A DNA stretch of 64,000 nucleotides from Streptomyces sp. HUAS CB01 (GTDB lineage: Bacteria; Actinomycetota; Actinomycetes; Streptomycetales; Streptomycetaceae): contig NZ_CP129137.1 in assembly GCF_030406905.1 (NCBI RefSeq), positions 5,662,001-5,726,000 on the forward strand. The letters are read 5' to 3'. The notes beneath the pieces are model-generated. The model was given only the letters and a program-made list of their open reading frames with translations, made no database searches and was not told the origin of the DNA. A program made the translations under genes and the position numbers. This document shows, one piece after another, positions 36,297 through 44,963 of this stretch; positions within the stretch are counted from its first letter, which is position 1; each line of letters opens with the position of its first letter.

Positions 36297-37433
36297 TCAG
36301 CGTCGCAGCGGCAGGGCCGCCAGTTCCGCCACCGCCCAGGTGAGCGGAGCGAAGACCGCGAGCAGCACCACGGCCCGGAGCATGGCGGTGGCCTGCAGCA
36401 GGGCCGCGGAGGCGCCCAGTTCGAGCAGCCCCGCCCGCGTGGCCGCGCGAGCCTGCCGCGCCTCCACCGCCGACGTGAGCAGCGACGCGACGGTGCAGGC
36501 CACGACGAGCGTCGCCCCGAGGGCGGTCAGCGGGCCGAAGGGCTGCGGGCGTTCCCCGGCGAGCGCGGAGGCCGCGATCAGGGCGGACACCACGGCGCAC
36601 ACGACCCCGAGGGGCCGCCCGATCCGGCGCGCGTCGTCCATGAGCGCCCGCCCGGCGAGCAGTCTCATCGCCCCGGGGCGCAGGGCCTGCAGTACCCGTC
36701 CGCACACGTGGACGATGCCGGGGCCCGCCATCGCGAGCCCCACCGCGGTCAGCGTCCAGCCGGCGAGCACCCCGCCCGGCGTGCCGCCCGCGCCCTCCGC
36801 GCCCCGGCGCGTGTACGCCTCGACGGCGACGCCCACGGCCGTGAGGGCGACCCCCCAGGGGAGGCCGCTCGGCGTTCCCGTGGCCTGCGGGGGCTCGTCG
36901 TCGGGGAGTTCGCCGTCCGGCCGGCGGCGCGGCCGGAGCGCGAGTGCGGCCGCTCCGGCCCCGGCGACCGGGACGAGCGCCAGCAGCAGGATCACCGCGC
37001 CCAGCGGCAACGGCCGACCCGCGGCGAGCAGTTCCGCCGCGTCGCCGTCGAACGGCATTCCGCTCAGGTCGCCGCGCAGATGCAGGAAGAACAGCAGGGC
37101 CACGGTGCTGCCGAGGGCACAGGACACGGCGGTGGACGCGGCGGCCAGCGCGCTCATGCGCACCGGCCCGAGCCCGACGGCGGACAGGCCCTGGCGGGGC
37201 CGTGTGGCCGGGTCGGTACGGGCCACCGCCACCGCGAACTGGACGGTGGCCGCCAGCGGGACGAGACACCACGCCAGCCGCTGCAGCGGAGGATCGGTGG
37301 GATGCGGGCCGGACACCGCGTAGGAGAGGGTGCACAGCAGGAGGAAGCCCACCCCCGCCGAGGCCGTCGCCACCAGCAGCCGGCGCAGCAGGACCAGGGG
37401 ATGGGAGCCGCGGCTCAGACGGAGAGCGAGCAC
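36297..37433 (-). CDS. ABC transporter permease (FtsX-like export type)
   Basis: 378 residues from GTG 37433, which lies 19 bases inside the upstream ATPase gene. It has an N-terminal membrane helix (LLRRLLVATASAGVGFLLLC), several central ones (SALAAASTAVSCALGSTVAL, LGAVILLLALVPVAGAGAAA) and more toward the C-terminus, about eight in all. The family resembles permeases of drug or lipid exporters with large soluble loops. Substrate unknown. Gene-in-gene start implies strict coupling with the ATPase. Confidence 0.75.
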   Translation of the reverse strand: MLALRLSRGSHPLVLLRRLLVATASAGVGFLLLCTLSYAVSGPHPTDPPLQRLAWCLVPLAATVQFAVAVARTDPATRPRQGLSAVGLGPVRMSALAAASTAVSCALGSTVALLFFLHLRGDLSGMPFDGDAAELLAAGRPLPLGAVILLLALVPVAGAGAAALALRPRRRPDGELPDDEPPQATGTPSGLPWGVALTAVGVAVEAYTRRGAEGAGGTPGGVLAGWTLTAVGLAMAGPGIVHVCGRVLQALRPGAMRLLAGRALMDDARRIGRPLGVVCAVVSALIAASALAGERPQPFGPLTALGATLVVACTVASLLTSAVEARQARAATRAGLLELGASAALLQATAMLRAVVLLAVFAPLTWAVAELAALPLRR

Positions 37434-38143
37434 TCGGCCCGGCCTTCCGCCTCCGCGTCCTGCACCGGGGTGATGCGCCGGCCGTCCACCAGCGCCACTC
37501 CGCGGTCGGCGAGCGTCGCGACCTCCTCGTCGTGGGTCGCCAGCACGAGGGTGATGCGGTGGGACCGCGCGGCGGTGGTCAGGGTGCGCAGCACCTGGGC
37601 CCGGTCGGCGGTGTGCAGCGATGCGGTCGGCTCGTCGGCGAACAGCACCGCGGGGGTGGTGACCAGGGCGCGGGCGAGGGCGATCCGCTGCCGTTGCGAC
37701 TGGGTGAGCGCCCGGGGGCGCTTGCGGGCGCACCGGCCGATGTCGAGCCGCTCCATCCACTCCAGGGCGGCGGTCCTGGCCTTGCGGTGCGAGGAGCCGC
37801 GCAGCAGCAGCGGCAGCGCCGCGTTCTCCCAGGCGGTCAGCTCGGGCACCAGCTGCGGCTCCGGCCCGATCCAGCCGAAGCGATCGCGCCGGAGCCGCTC
37901 GCGGTTGAGCGCCCCCATGGTGTGGACGGGGGTGCTGTTGAACCACACCTCGCCCTGCTGCGGCACGATCTGGCCCGACAGACAGCGCAGCAGGGTCGTC
38001 TTCCCGCTGCCGCGCGGACCGTTCACGGCGAGGATCTCGCCCTCGCGCACCCCGAGGGAGACTCCGCAGAGGGCGGGCGAGCCGCCGAAGGCGTGGTTCA
38101 GGGACCGCGCCCAGAGCACATCGTTGTCCGGCGGGACCACCAT
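37415..38143 (-). CDS. ABC transporter ATP-binding protein with degenerate signature motif
   Basis: 242 residues. Walker A GPRGSGKTT, Q-loop near WIGPEPQLVPELTAWENAAL, Walker B AVLFADEPTASLH and H-loop LATHDEEVATLADRG are present, typical of the MacB/LolD export class. The signature LSGGQ is replaced by LTQSQ (RALTQSQRQRIALARAL). This could lower ATPase cooperativity. ATG 38143 is chosen because GAGG lies eight bases before it; GTG 38152 would abut it. Confidence 0.85.
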   Translation of the reverse strand: MVVPPDNDVLWARSLNHAFGGSPALCGVSLGVREGEILAVNGPRGSGKTTLLRCLSGQIVPQQGEVWFNSTPVHTMGALNRERLRRDRFGWIGPEPQLVPELTAWENAALPLLLRGSSHRKARTAALEWMERLDIGRCARKRPRALTQSQRQRIALARALVTTPAVLFADEPTASLHTADRAQVLRTLTTAARSHRITLVLATHDEEVATLADRGVALVDGRRITPVQDAEAEGRAECSLSV

Positions 38144-38255
38144 GGCGTACACCTCGGTTCAGATCCGTGGGTTCCGTTCCCCCGCACGGGCGAACGACCC
38201 CGAGGCCGATCGGTCACAGCACCGTAGGGACTCGGAGCCGGGTGTACGCACAGCA

Positions 38256-38305
38256 CGCGGCCCGGACGCCTCTCTTCTCACCCGAAGGGAGGCGTCCGGG
38301 CCGCG
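38256..38305 (-). terminator. Terminator after the class III aminotransferase
   Basis: CGCGGCCCGGACGCCTC (38256-38272) and its exact complement at 38289-38305 form a 17-bp stem with a 16-base loop. It lies 51 bases past the aminotransferase stop on the minus strand and shields the ABC transporter genes from read-through. Confidence 0.8.
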
Positions 38306-38356
38306 AGGAGCCGGAGTCCGGCGGCACGCTCGCGCCGCCGGGCCACCGGCTTCGGC

Positions 38357-39745
38357 CTACAGCTTCGACCAGGCCTCGGAGAGGACGCCGCGCAGGATCT
38401 GCTCGATCTCGTCGAAGGTCTCCTGGGTGGAGATCAGCGGCGGGGCGAGCTGGACGACCGGGTCGCCGCGGTCGTCGGCACGGCAGTACAGGCCGGCGTC
38501 GAACAGCGCCTTGGAGAGGAAGCCGTAGAGGACGCGCTCGGTCTCCTCCTCGTTGAAGGACTCCTTGGTGTTCTTGTCCTTCACGAGCTCGATGCCGTAG
38601 AAGAAGCCGTTGCCGCGGACGTCGCCGACGATCGGCAGGTCGTGCAGCTTCTGCAGCGTCGAGAGGAACGCGCCCTCGTTGTCCAGGACGTGCTGGTTGA
38701 GCTTCTCGCGCTCGAACAGGTCGAGGTTGGCGAGGCCGACGGCCGCGGAGACCGGGTGGCCGCCGAACGTGTAGCCGTGCAGGAAGGTGTTGTCGCCCTT
38801 GTAGAAGGGCTCGGCGAGCCGGTCGGAGACGATGCAGGCACCGATCGGGGAGTAGCCCGAGGTCATGCCCTTCGCGCAGGTGATCATGTCCGGCACGTAG
38901 CCGAACTTGTCGCAGGCGAAGGTCTTGCCGAGACGGCCGAAGGCGCAGATGACCTCGTCGGAGACCAGCAGCACGTCGTACTGGTCGCAGATCTCACGAA
39001 CCCGCTGGAAGTACCCGGGCGGGGGCGGGAAGCAGCCGCCGGCGTTCTGCACGGGCTCCAGGAAGACCGCGGCGACGGTGTCGGGACCCTCGAAGAGGAT
39101 CTGCTGTTCGATCTGGTCGGCGGCCCAGCGGCCGAAGGCCTCGGGGTCGTCGCCGTGCAGCGGCGCGCGGTAGATGTTGGTGTTCGGGACCTTGTGCGCA
39201 CCCGGCACCAGCGGCTCGAACGGGGCCTTCAGACCCGGCAGACCGGTGATGGACAGGGCGCCCTGCGGCGTGCCGTGGTACGCGACCGCGCGGGAGATCA
39301 CCTTGTACTTGGTCGGCTTGCCGATGAGCTTGAAGTACTGCTTGGCGAGCTTCCACGCGGTCTCGACCGCCTCACCGCCGCCGGTGGTGAAGAAGACCTT
39401 GTTGAGGTCGCCGGGGGCCTCGTTGGCGAGGCGCTCGGCGAGCTCGACCGCCTTCGGGTGGGCGTAGGACCACACCGGGAAGAACGCCAGCTCCTCGGCC
39501 TGACGGGCGGCCACCTCGGCCAGCTCCCGGCGGCCGTGGCCCGCCTGGACCACGAACAGGCCGGCGAGGCCGTCGAGGTAGCGCTTGCCCTTGTCGTCGT
39601 AGATGTAGGTGCCTTCACCGCGCACGATGGTGGGCACGGGGGAGTTCTCGTACGACGACATGCGGGTGAAGTGCATCCACAGGTGGTCGTAGGCGGACTT
39701 GGAGAGGTCGCTGCGGTCCTTGCTCACGGCTATCGGGTTCCCCAC
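38357..39745 (-). CDS. Class III (PLP) aspartate-aminotransferase-family aminotransferase, probable polyamine/omega-amine transaminase
   Basis: 462 residues. PLP-binding features include TTGGGEAVETAWKLAKQY, DEVICAFGRLGKTFACDKFG and the Schiff-base lysine in CAKGMTSGYSPIG. Its neighbours (an Lrp regulator, 4-aminobutyraldehyde-type dehydrogenases and a Pot transporter) suggest it deaminates putrescine or a related omega-amine to an aldehyde. GTG 39745 gives the N-terminus MGNPIAVSKD and overlaps the Lrp gene by 16 bases; GTG 39727, two bases after the Lrp stop, is an alternative. Confidence 0.88.
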   Translation of the reverse strand: MGNPIAVSKDRSDLSKSAYDHLWMHFTRMSSYENSPVPTIVRGEGTYIYDDKGKRYLDGLAGLFVVQAGHGRRELAEVAARQAEELAFFPVWSYAHPKAVELAERLANEAPGDLNKVFFTTGGGEAVETAWKLAKQYFKLIGKPTKYKVISRAVAYHGTPQGALSITGLPGLKAPFEPLVPGAHKVPNTNIYRAPLHGDDPEAFGRWAADQIEQQILFEGPDTVAAVFLEPVQNAGGCFPPPPGYFQRVREICDQYDVLLVSDEVICAFGRLGKTFACDKFGYVPDMITCAKGMTSGYSPIGACIVSDRLAEPFYKGDNTFLHGYTFGGHPVSAAVGLANLDLFEREKLNQHVLDNEGAFLSTLQKLHDLPIVGDVRGNGFFYGIELVKDKNTKESFNEEETERVLYGFLSKALFDAGLYCRADDRGDPVVQLAPPLISTQETFDEIEQILRGVLSEAWSKL

Positions 39746-40224
39746 ATGTAGGTCTGCTTCTTGAGCTTGAGGTAGACGAAGCTCTCGGTGGAGCGCACAC
39801 CGGGGAGGGTGCGGATGCGCCGGTTGATCACTTCAAGCAGGTGGTCGTCGTCCTCGCAGACGATCTCCACCATCAGGTCGAACGAGCCCGCCGTCATGAC
39901 GACGTACTCGCACTCGGACATCGCGGTCAGCGCATCTGCCACCGGGTCCAGGTCGCCCTCGACGTTGATCCCGACCATCGCCTGGCGCCGCAGGCCCACG
40001 GTGAGCGGGTCCGTGACGGCGACGATCTGCATCACGCCTTGGTCGAGCAGCTTCTGGACGCGCTGCCGGACCGCCGCCTCGGAAAGGCCCACGGCCTTGC
40101 CTATCGCGGCGTAGGGACGGCGCCCGTCCTCCTGCAGCTGCTCGATGATCGCCAGGGAGACGGCATCGATCGTGGGGGAGGTACCGCCGCCCCCGGTCCT
40201 GGAGTCTGTGCTTCGACTGGCCAC
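39730..40224 (-). CDS. Lrp/AsnC family transcriptional regulator
   Basis: 164 residues from GTG 40224 (MASRSTDSR). N-terminal HTH (IDAVSLAIIEQLQEDGRRPY, LSEAAVRQRVQKLLDQGVMQ) and C-terminal RAM effector domain (VVMTAGSFDLMVEIVCEDDD). Such regulators sense amino acids or amines and usually act on adjacent genes. GTG 40230 or 40242 and ATG 40302 are alternative starts. It is divergent from an aldehyde dehydrogenase gene and co-directional with the aminotransferase. Confidence 0.9.
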   Translation of the reverse strand: MASRSTDSRTGGGGTSPTIDAVSLAIIEQLQEDGRRPYAAIGKAVGLSEAAVRQRVQKLLDQGVMQIVAVTDPLTVGLRRQAMVGINVEGDLDPVADALTAMSECEYVVMTAGSFDLMVEIVCEDDDHLLEVINRRIRTLPGVRSTESFVYLKLKKQTYMWGTR

Positions 40225-40305
40225 GAGCACACTGTGCACCGGAGTCGTAGATTCCGCAACCTGCGAGCGATGAAATTCGTTGTTGAGCGAATGAAAAGGC
40301 ACCGA

Positions 40306-40338
40306 TTTCGAAGACGAACGGGGTTGGGTCTGTCGAAA
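40306..40338. promoter_or_regulatory. Candidate operator (imperfect dyad) between lrp and aldehyde dehydrogenase
   Basis: TTTCGAAGAC (40306-40315) and GTCTGTCGAAA (40328-40338) form an imperfect inverted repeat in the divergent promoter region. Its position suggests an Lrp-type site controlling both directions; binding is inferred. Confidence 0.35.
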
Positions 40339-40414
40339 GCGTCACTCGTCGGGCTAGCCTGGGCCGCGTAGTGTGGGGGTGTCTCACCCATCGGACATCT
40401 GAGGAGGGGTGGCT

Positions 40415-41854
40415 GTGACCACCGAACTGCGTCGTCTGCGCAATTACATCGACGGAGAGTTCCGGGACGCCGCTGACGGGCGGACCATCGAGGTGGTCAA
40501 CCCGGCCACAGGCGAGGCGTACGCGACCTCCCCGCTGTCCGGCCAGGCGGACGTGGACGCCGCCATGGCGGCAGCCGCCGCGGCGTTCCCGGCCTGGCGC
40601 GACACCACGCCGGCCGAGCGCCAGAAGGCCCTGCTGAAGATCGCGGACGCCTTCGAGGAGCGGGCCGAGGAGCTGATCGCGGCCGAGTCGGAGAACACCG
40701 GCAAGCCGCTCGGGCTCACCCGCAGCGAAGAGATCCCGCCCATGGTCGACCAGATCCGCTTCTTCGCGGGCGCGGCCCGGATGCTCGAGGGCCGCTCGGC
40801 CGGTGAGTACATGGAGGGGCTGACCTCCATCGTGCGCCGTGAGCCGGTCGGCGTCTGCGCGCAGGTCGCCCCGTGGAACTACCCCATGATGATGGCGGTG
40901 TGGAAGTTCGCCCCGGCCCTGGCCGCCGGCAACACCGTGGTGCTGAAGCCGTCGGACACCACCCCGGCCTCCACCGTCCTGATCGCCGAGATCATCGGCT
41001 CGATCGTCCCCAAGGGCGTCTTCAACGTCATCTGCGGCGACCGCGACACCGGCCGCGCGATGGTCGAGCACCCGGTCCCGGCGATGGCCTCCATCACCGG
41101 TTCCGTACGGGCCGGTATGCAGGTCGCCGAGTCGGCGTCGAAGGACCTCAAGCGCGTGCACCTGGAGCTGGGCGGCAAGGCGCCGGTCGTGGTGTTCGAG
41201 GACACCGACATCGCGAAGGCCGTCGAGGACATCTCGGTCGCCGGGTTCTTCAACGCCGGCCAGGACTGTACGGCCGCCACGCGTGTGCTCGTGCACGAGT
41301 CCATCCACGACGAGTTCGTGAGCGCCCTGGCCAAGGCCGCGCAGGAGACCAAGACCGGCATGCCGGACGACGAGGACGTGCTGTTCGGCCCGCTCAACAA
41401 CGAGAACCAGCTGAAGCAGGTCTCCGGCTTCATCGACCGGCTCCCGGCCCACGCGAAGGTCGAGGCCGGTGGTCAGCGCGTCGGCGACAAGGGCTACTTC
41501 TACGCCCCGACGGTCGTCTCCGGCCTGAAGCAGGACGACGAGATCATCCAGAACGAGGTCTTCGGCCCGGTCATCACGGTCCAGTCCTTCACCGACGAGG
41601 CGCAGGCCGTCGAGTACGCGAACGGCGTGGAGTACGCGCTCGCGTCCTCGGTGTGGACGAAGGACCACTCCCGCGCGATGCGCATGTCCAAGGTGCTGGA
41701 CTTCGGCTGTGTGTGGATCAACACCCACATCCCGCTGGTCGCCGAGATGCCGCACGGCGGCTTCAAGAAGTCGGGCTACGGCAAGGACCTGTCGGCGTAC
41801 GGCTTCGACGACTACACGCGCATCAAGCACGTGATGACGTCCCTGGACGCGTAA
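40415..41854 (+). CDS. Aldehyde dehydrogenase, probable 4-aminobutyraldehyde dehydrogenase
   Basis: 479 residues of the NAD(P)-dependent ALDH family. Rossmann WNYPMMMAVWKFAPALAAGN, catalytic Glu in HLELGGKAPVV and nucleophile Cys in FFNAGQDCTAATR are intact. With polyamine genes around it, oxidation of 4-aminobutyraldehyde to GABA is the most likely reaction. GTG 40415 is preferred: GAGGAGG ends seven bases upstream, but only one base before GTG 40409. A 19-bp hairpin follows the gene. Confidence 0.92.
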   Translation: MTTELRRLRNYIDGEFRDAADGRTIEVVNPATGEAYATSPLSGQADVDAAMAAAAAAFPAWRDTTPAERQKALLKIADAFEERAEELIAAESENTGKPLGLTRSEEIPPMVDQIRFFAGAARMLEGRSAGEYMEGLTSIVRREPVGVCAQVAPWNYPMMMAVWKFAPALAAGNTVVLKPSDTTPASTVLIAEIIGSIVPKGVFNVICGDRDTGRAMVEHPVPAMASITGSVRAGMQVAESASKDLKRVHLELGGKAPVVVFEDTDIAKAVEDISVAGFFNAGQDCTAATRVLVHESIHDEFVSALAKAAQETKTGMPDDEDVLFGPLNNENQLKQVSGFIDRLPAHAKVEAGGQRVGDKGYFYAPTVVSGLKQDDEIIQNEVFGPVITVQSFTDEAQAVEYANGVEYALASSVWTKDHSRAMRMSKVLDFGCVWINTHIPLVAEMPHGGFKKSGYGKDLSAYGFDDYTRIKHVMTSLDA

Positions 41855-41890
41855 CGCGTCCCCGCGGGGCGTTCGAGCGTCCCGCGACAT

Positions 41891-41932
41891 TGCACGAGGC
41901 CACCGGGGCCGTTGCCCCGGTGGCCTCGTGCA
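41891..41932. terminator. Perfect 19-bp terminator hairpin after the aldehyde dehydrogenase
   Basis: TGCACGAGGCCACCGGGGC (41891-41909) pairs exactly with 41914-41932 across a 4-base loop, 37 bases after the stop. It is one of the strongest hairpins in the window and lacks a T-tract. Confidence 0.85.
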
Positions 41933-42039
41933 TGCGCGGCCCCGGGCCCTGACGGCTCCGATGCCGTGGCCGGACCGGAGCCGGTGGCGGTGGTGGAGCC
42001 GGAGCCGGTGCACGTGCCGGACCGCCGGTGGCCGGGCTC

Positions 42040-42242
42040 CCGTACCCGCGGCCCGTGACGTCCTCGCCGACTCGGCCGACGAGGAGACCGCCGCGCCGGC
42101 CGAGGACCCGCTGATCTTCCCCGACGCCGCGATGCGCCGGCGCCTGGCGATCGCCCGGGACGTCACCTCGGCGGAGCGGCGGGAGTTCGAGAACCCCCGG
42201 AACGGGATCGTGGGGCTGCAGGCCGTGGAGGCGCGCGTGTGA
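42040..42242 (+). pseudogene. C-terminal remnant of a polyamine-binding (PotD-like) protein
   Basis: The frame ending at TGA 42240 encodes PAEDPLIFPDAAMRRRLAIA, RDVTSAERREFENPRNGIVG, which matches the C-terminus of Streptomyces polyamine ABC substrate-binding lipoproteins (PLIFPDE...RR...F..LT..E). Upstream sequence (41933-42040) is Arg/Trp-rich and not homologous. So only ~60 residues of a ~400-residue protein remain, consistent with a deletion between the aldehyde dehydrogenase terminator and this tail. The recalled Streptomyces order has a PotD-like gene at this spot. Confidence 0.65.
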
Positions 42243-42318
42243 ACGCGGCGGACGGCGGCCGGCGGGCCGGGCGGAAGCTCCGGCCGCCGGGATGAGCCGC
42301 CGGTCCGTGGCGCGGCCG

Positions 42319-43119
42319 TCAGCGCTTGCGGCCCACCGCGCCGAACTGCGCCACCTCCACGGTGGTCGCCCCGCCGTCGCGCCAGCGGGCGCAGGAGACG
42401 ATGCCGGGCTCCAGCAGGTCCAGCCCTTCGAAGAAGGCCGCGACCTCGGCACGGGTGCGGGCCGTGATCGGCGGCGTCGCGTTCTCGTTCCAGAACGCCA
42501 TGGCCTCCGCGTTGCCCTCGCCGCCGAGTTCCAGCGTCGGGTGGGTCAGGGCGAGGTAACTGCCCGACGGGACGGCGTCCATGACGCGGTGGACGATCGC
42601 GCGGGCCTGGTCGGTGTCGAGGACGAAGTTGAGGATGCCGAGCATCATCACCGCCACCGGCTGCGACAGGTCCAGCGTCCGCCCCACGGCGCGCAGGATG
42701 TCGTCGGGACGGTGGGCGTCCGCGTCGATGTACTCGGTGCGGCCCTCCGGCGTGCTGGTCAGCAGCGCGCGGGCATGGGTCAGCACGATCGGGTCGTTGT
42801 CGACGTACACGATCCGCGAGGAGGGGGCGATGCGCTGGGCGACCTCGTGGGTGTTGTCCACGGTCGGCAGGCCGGTGCCGATGTCGAGGAACTGGCGGAC
42901 GCCGGCGTCACCGGCGAGATGGGTCACGACGCGGCCGAGGAACGCCCGGTCGGCGCGCGCGACATGACCGATGCTCGGGTACATCCCGGTGACCGCGTCA
43001 CCTACCTGACGATCAATCAGATAGTTGTCCTTGCCGCCCAGCCAGTAGTTCCAGACGCGGGCGTTGTGGGCGATGTCCGTGCGGATCCTGTCCTGGCCGG
43101 TGTCCTCGGGCCCTGTCAC
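42319..43119 (-). CDS. SAM-dependent methyltransferase (DUF574 / SAV2177 family)
   Basis: 266 residues. RIRTDIAHNARVWNYWLGGK, DNYLIDRQVGD and QFLDIGTGLPTVDNTHEVAQ are diagnostic of this actinobacterial family, which binds SAM (IGTG, then VYVDNDPIVLTHARAL). Streptomyces carries many paralogues; substrates are unknown. GTG 43119 overlaps the upstream GDPD gene's TGA (GTGA), with GAGAGG nine bases before it. Confidence 0.9.
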   Translation of the reverse strand: MTGPEDTGQDRIRTDIAHNARVWNYWLGGKDNYLIDRQVGDAVTGMYPSIGHVARADRAFLGRVVTHLAGDAGVRQFLDIGTGLPTVDNTHEVAQRIAPSSRIVYVDNDPIVLTHARALLTSTPEGRTEYIDADAHRPDDILRAVGRTLDLSQPVAVMMLGILNFVLDTDQARAIVHRVMDAVPSGSYLALTHPTLELGGEGNAEAMAFWNENATPPITARTRAEVAAFFEGLDLLEPGIVSCARWRDGGATTVEVAQFGAVGRKR

Positions 43120-43823
43120 GACGTGCGTCCTCTCCCGGTCCGGGAACCGCTCAGGACACGGGTCAGCGCGTCCACGCGGTTCGTGGTGATCGAGTCGACT
43201 CCGCGACCCACGAGTCTGCGCATCGTCCCACGTGTGTCCGCCGTCCACACGGAAAGCAGATAACCGCTCGCGTGGACCCGGTCCGCCAGCTCCCGGCTCA
43301 CGAGCCCGAAACGGTAGTTGAGCCAGCGGGGCCGCAGCGACGCGAGCAGCACCGGCCGCGGTGGGGCGAGCGTCGTCCAGGTCAGCGCGATCTCCGCGTC
43401 CGGGTCGGCGTCCCGCACCGCCAGCATCCCGACGGGGCCGCCCGTGTAGTAGACCCGGCCGGCGGCGCCCGCTTCGTGGACCGTGCCCGCGATCGTGCGC
43501 ACGGCCGCCTCGTCCGCGCCCGGCAGGTCCAGCATGAGCCGGTGGCCGCCGACCGCGGCCAGTGCCGTCTCGAGGGTCGGCACCCCGCCGGAGGTCAGCT
43601 CGTCGAGCTGTGCGTGGGAGAGCCGGGCCAGCGGCCGGTCGTGGCCCCACAGCCGCTTGAGGGTGTCGTCGTGGAGCAGTACGGGTACGCCGTCCCGGGT
43701 CAGCCGGACGTCGACCTCGACGGCGTCCGCGCCCCGGTCGATCGCCGCCCTCAGCGAGGGCAGGGTGTTCTCCCGTGCGACGTAGGGATCGCCGCGGTGT
43801 CCTACGACCGTGACTCGGCGCAT
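43116..43823 (-). CDS. Glycerophosphodiester phosphodiesterase
   Basis: 235 residues of the GDPD TIM barrel: VVGHRGDPYVARENTLPSLR carries catalytic His and the EN pair, VEVDVRLTRDGVPVLLHDDT the metal-binding Glu/Asp and second His. It hydrolyses glycerophosphodiesters to glycerol-3-phosphate and an alcohol. No signal peptide, so probably cytoplasmic. It begins ten bases after the deaminase stop, and ends inside the methyltransferase start. Confidence 0.92.
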   Translation of the reverse strand: MRRVTVVGHRGDPYVARENTLPSLRAAIDRGADAVEVDVRLTRDGVPVLLHDDTLKRLWGHDRPLARLSHAQLDELTSGGVPTLETALAAVGGHRLMLDLPGADEAAVRTIAGTVHEAGAAGRVYYTGGPVGMLAVRDADPDAEIALTWTTLAPPRPVLLASLRPRWLNYRFGLVSRELADRVHASGYLLSVWTADTRGTMRRLVGRGVDSITTNRVDALTRVLSGSRTGRGRTS

Positions 43824-43833
43824 GGGCCGGACC

Positions 43834-44859
43834 TCACTTCGCGAGCCACTGCTCGGTGTACGCGTCGATCTCGCCCGCGATCCGCGCCTTACCGGCCGGG
43901 TCGAGGAACGACGCCTCCACGGCGTTCTTCGCCAGGCCGGCGAGACCACGCTCGTCGAGCTCCAGCAGCCGGGCGGCCACCGCGTACTCGTTGTTGAGGT
44001 CGGTCCCGAACATCGGCGGGTCGTCGCTGTTGACGGTGACGAGCACACCGGCCGCCACCATCTCCTTGATCGGGTGCTCGTCGAGCGTGGCCACCGCCCG
44101 GGTGGCGATGTTGGAGGTGGGGCAGACCTCCAGCGGGATCCGGTGCTCGGCGAGGTACGCCAGCAGCTCCGGGTCCTGCGGGGCGCTGGTGCCGTGGCCG
44201 ATGCGCTCGGCCCGCAGGTCGTGGAGAGCGTCCCAGACGGTCTGCGGGCCCGTGGTCTCGCCGGCGTGCGGAACGGACCGCAGCCCGGCGGCTATGGCGC
44301 GGTCGAAGTACGGCTTGAACTGCGGTCGGGGCACGCCGATCTCGGGGCCACCGAGACCGAACGACACCAGCCCCTCGGGGCGCAGGTCGACGGCGAGCCG
44401 CGCGGTCTCCTCGGCCGCGTCGAGCCCCGCCTCGCCGGGGATGTCGAAGCACCAGCGCAACAGGACGCCGAGCTCGGTCTCGGCAGCCTTGCGGGCGTCC
44501 TCGATCGCCTCCATGAACCCCTGCTCGGGGATGCCGCGGCGGGTCGAGCTGAACGGGGTCACGGTGAGTTCCGCGTACCGGATCTTCTGCCGGGCCATGT
44601 CCCGGGCGACCTCGAACGTCAGCAGACGGACGTCGTCGGGGGTGCGGACCAGGTCCACGACCGACAGATAGACCTCGATGAAGTGCGCGAAGTCGGTGAA
44701 GGTGAAGTAGTCGGCGAGCGCCTCGGGGTCGAGGGGGACCTGGGAGTCGGGGTGCCTGGCCGCCAGCTCGGACACGATGCGCGGTGACGCCGAGCCCACG
44801 TGGTGGACGTGGAGCTCGGCCTTGGGCAGGCCCTCGATGAAGGGAAGCAGATCGGTCAC
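43834..44859 (-). CDS. Adenosine deaminase family enzyme (possible aminodeoxyfutalosine deaminase)
   Basis: 341 residues with the zinc site in KAELHVHHVGSASPR (HxH), the later His/Glu in SVPHAGETTGPQTVWDAL and the aspartates in VTVNSDDPPMFGTDLNNEYA. It deaminates adenosine or an adenine nucleoside. As I recall, the Streptomyces gene at this place has been linked to 6-aminodeoxyfutalosine deamination in menaquinone synthesis; the HVHHVGS variant of HVHLEGS fits a specialised subfamily. No other futalosine-pathway gene is adjacent. Confidence 0.87.
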   Translation of the reverse strand: MTDLLPFIEGLPKAELHVHHVGSASPRIVSELAARHPDSQVPLDPEALADYFTFTDFAHFIEVYLSVVDLVRTPDDVRLLTFEVARDMARQKIRYAELTVTPFSSTRRGIPEQGFMEAIEDARKAAETELGVLLRWCFDIPGEAGLDAAEETARLAVDLRPEGLVSFGLGGPEIGVPRPQFKPYFDRAIAAGLRSVPHAGETTGPQTVWDALHDLRAERIGHGTSAPQDPELLAYLAEHRIPLEVCPTSNIATRAVATLDEHPIKEMVAAGVLVTVNSDDPPMFGTDLNNEYAVAARLLELDERGLAGLAKNAVEASFLDPAGKARIAGEIDAYTEQWLAK

Positions 44860-44963
44860 CGGGTCCTCCGTGTGTGCTGTCCGTGCCGGTCAGGGATCAT
44901 CGTAGGCGGGGCGGGTTGCGCGGAGCGGCCCGTAGCATGGCAGGTACACGATGGGGGAGGCCC

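Noticed and set aside
34688..36343. A 551-codon plus-strand frame over the repeat region and the LOG gene
   Set aside because: Low-complexity Gly/Arg sequence, antisense to a gene with clear LOG motifs.
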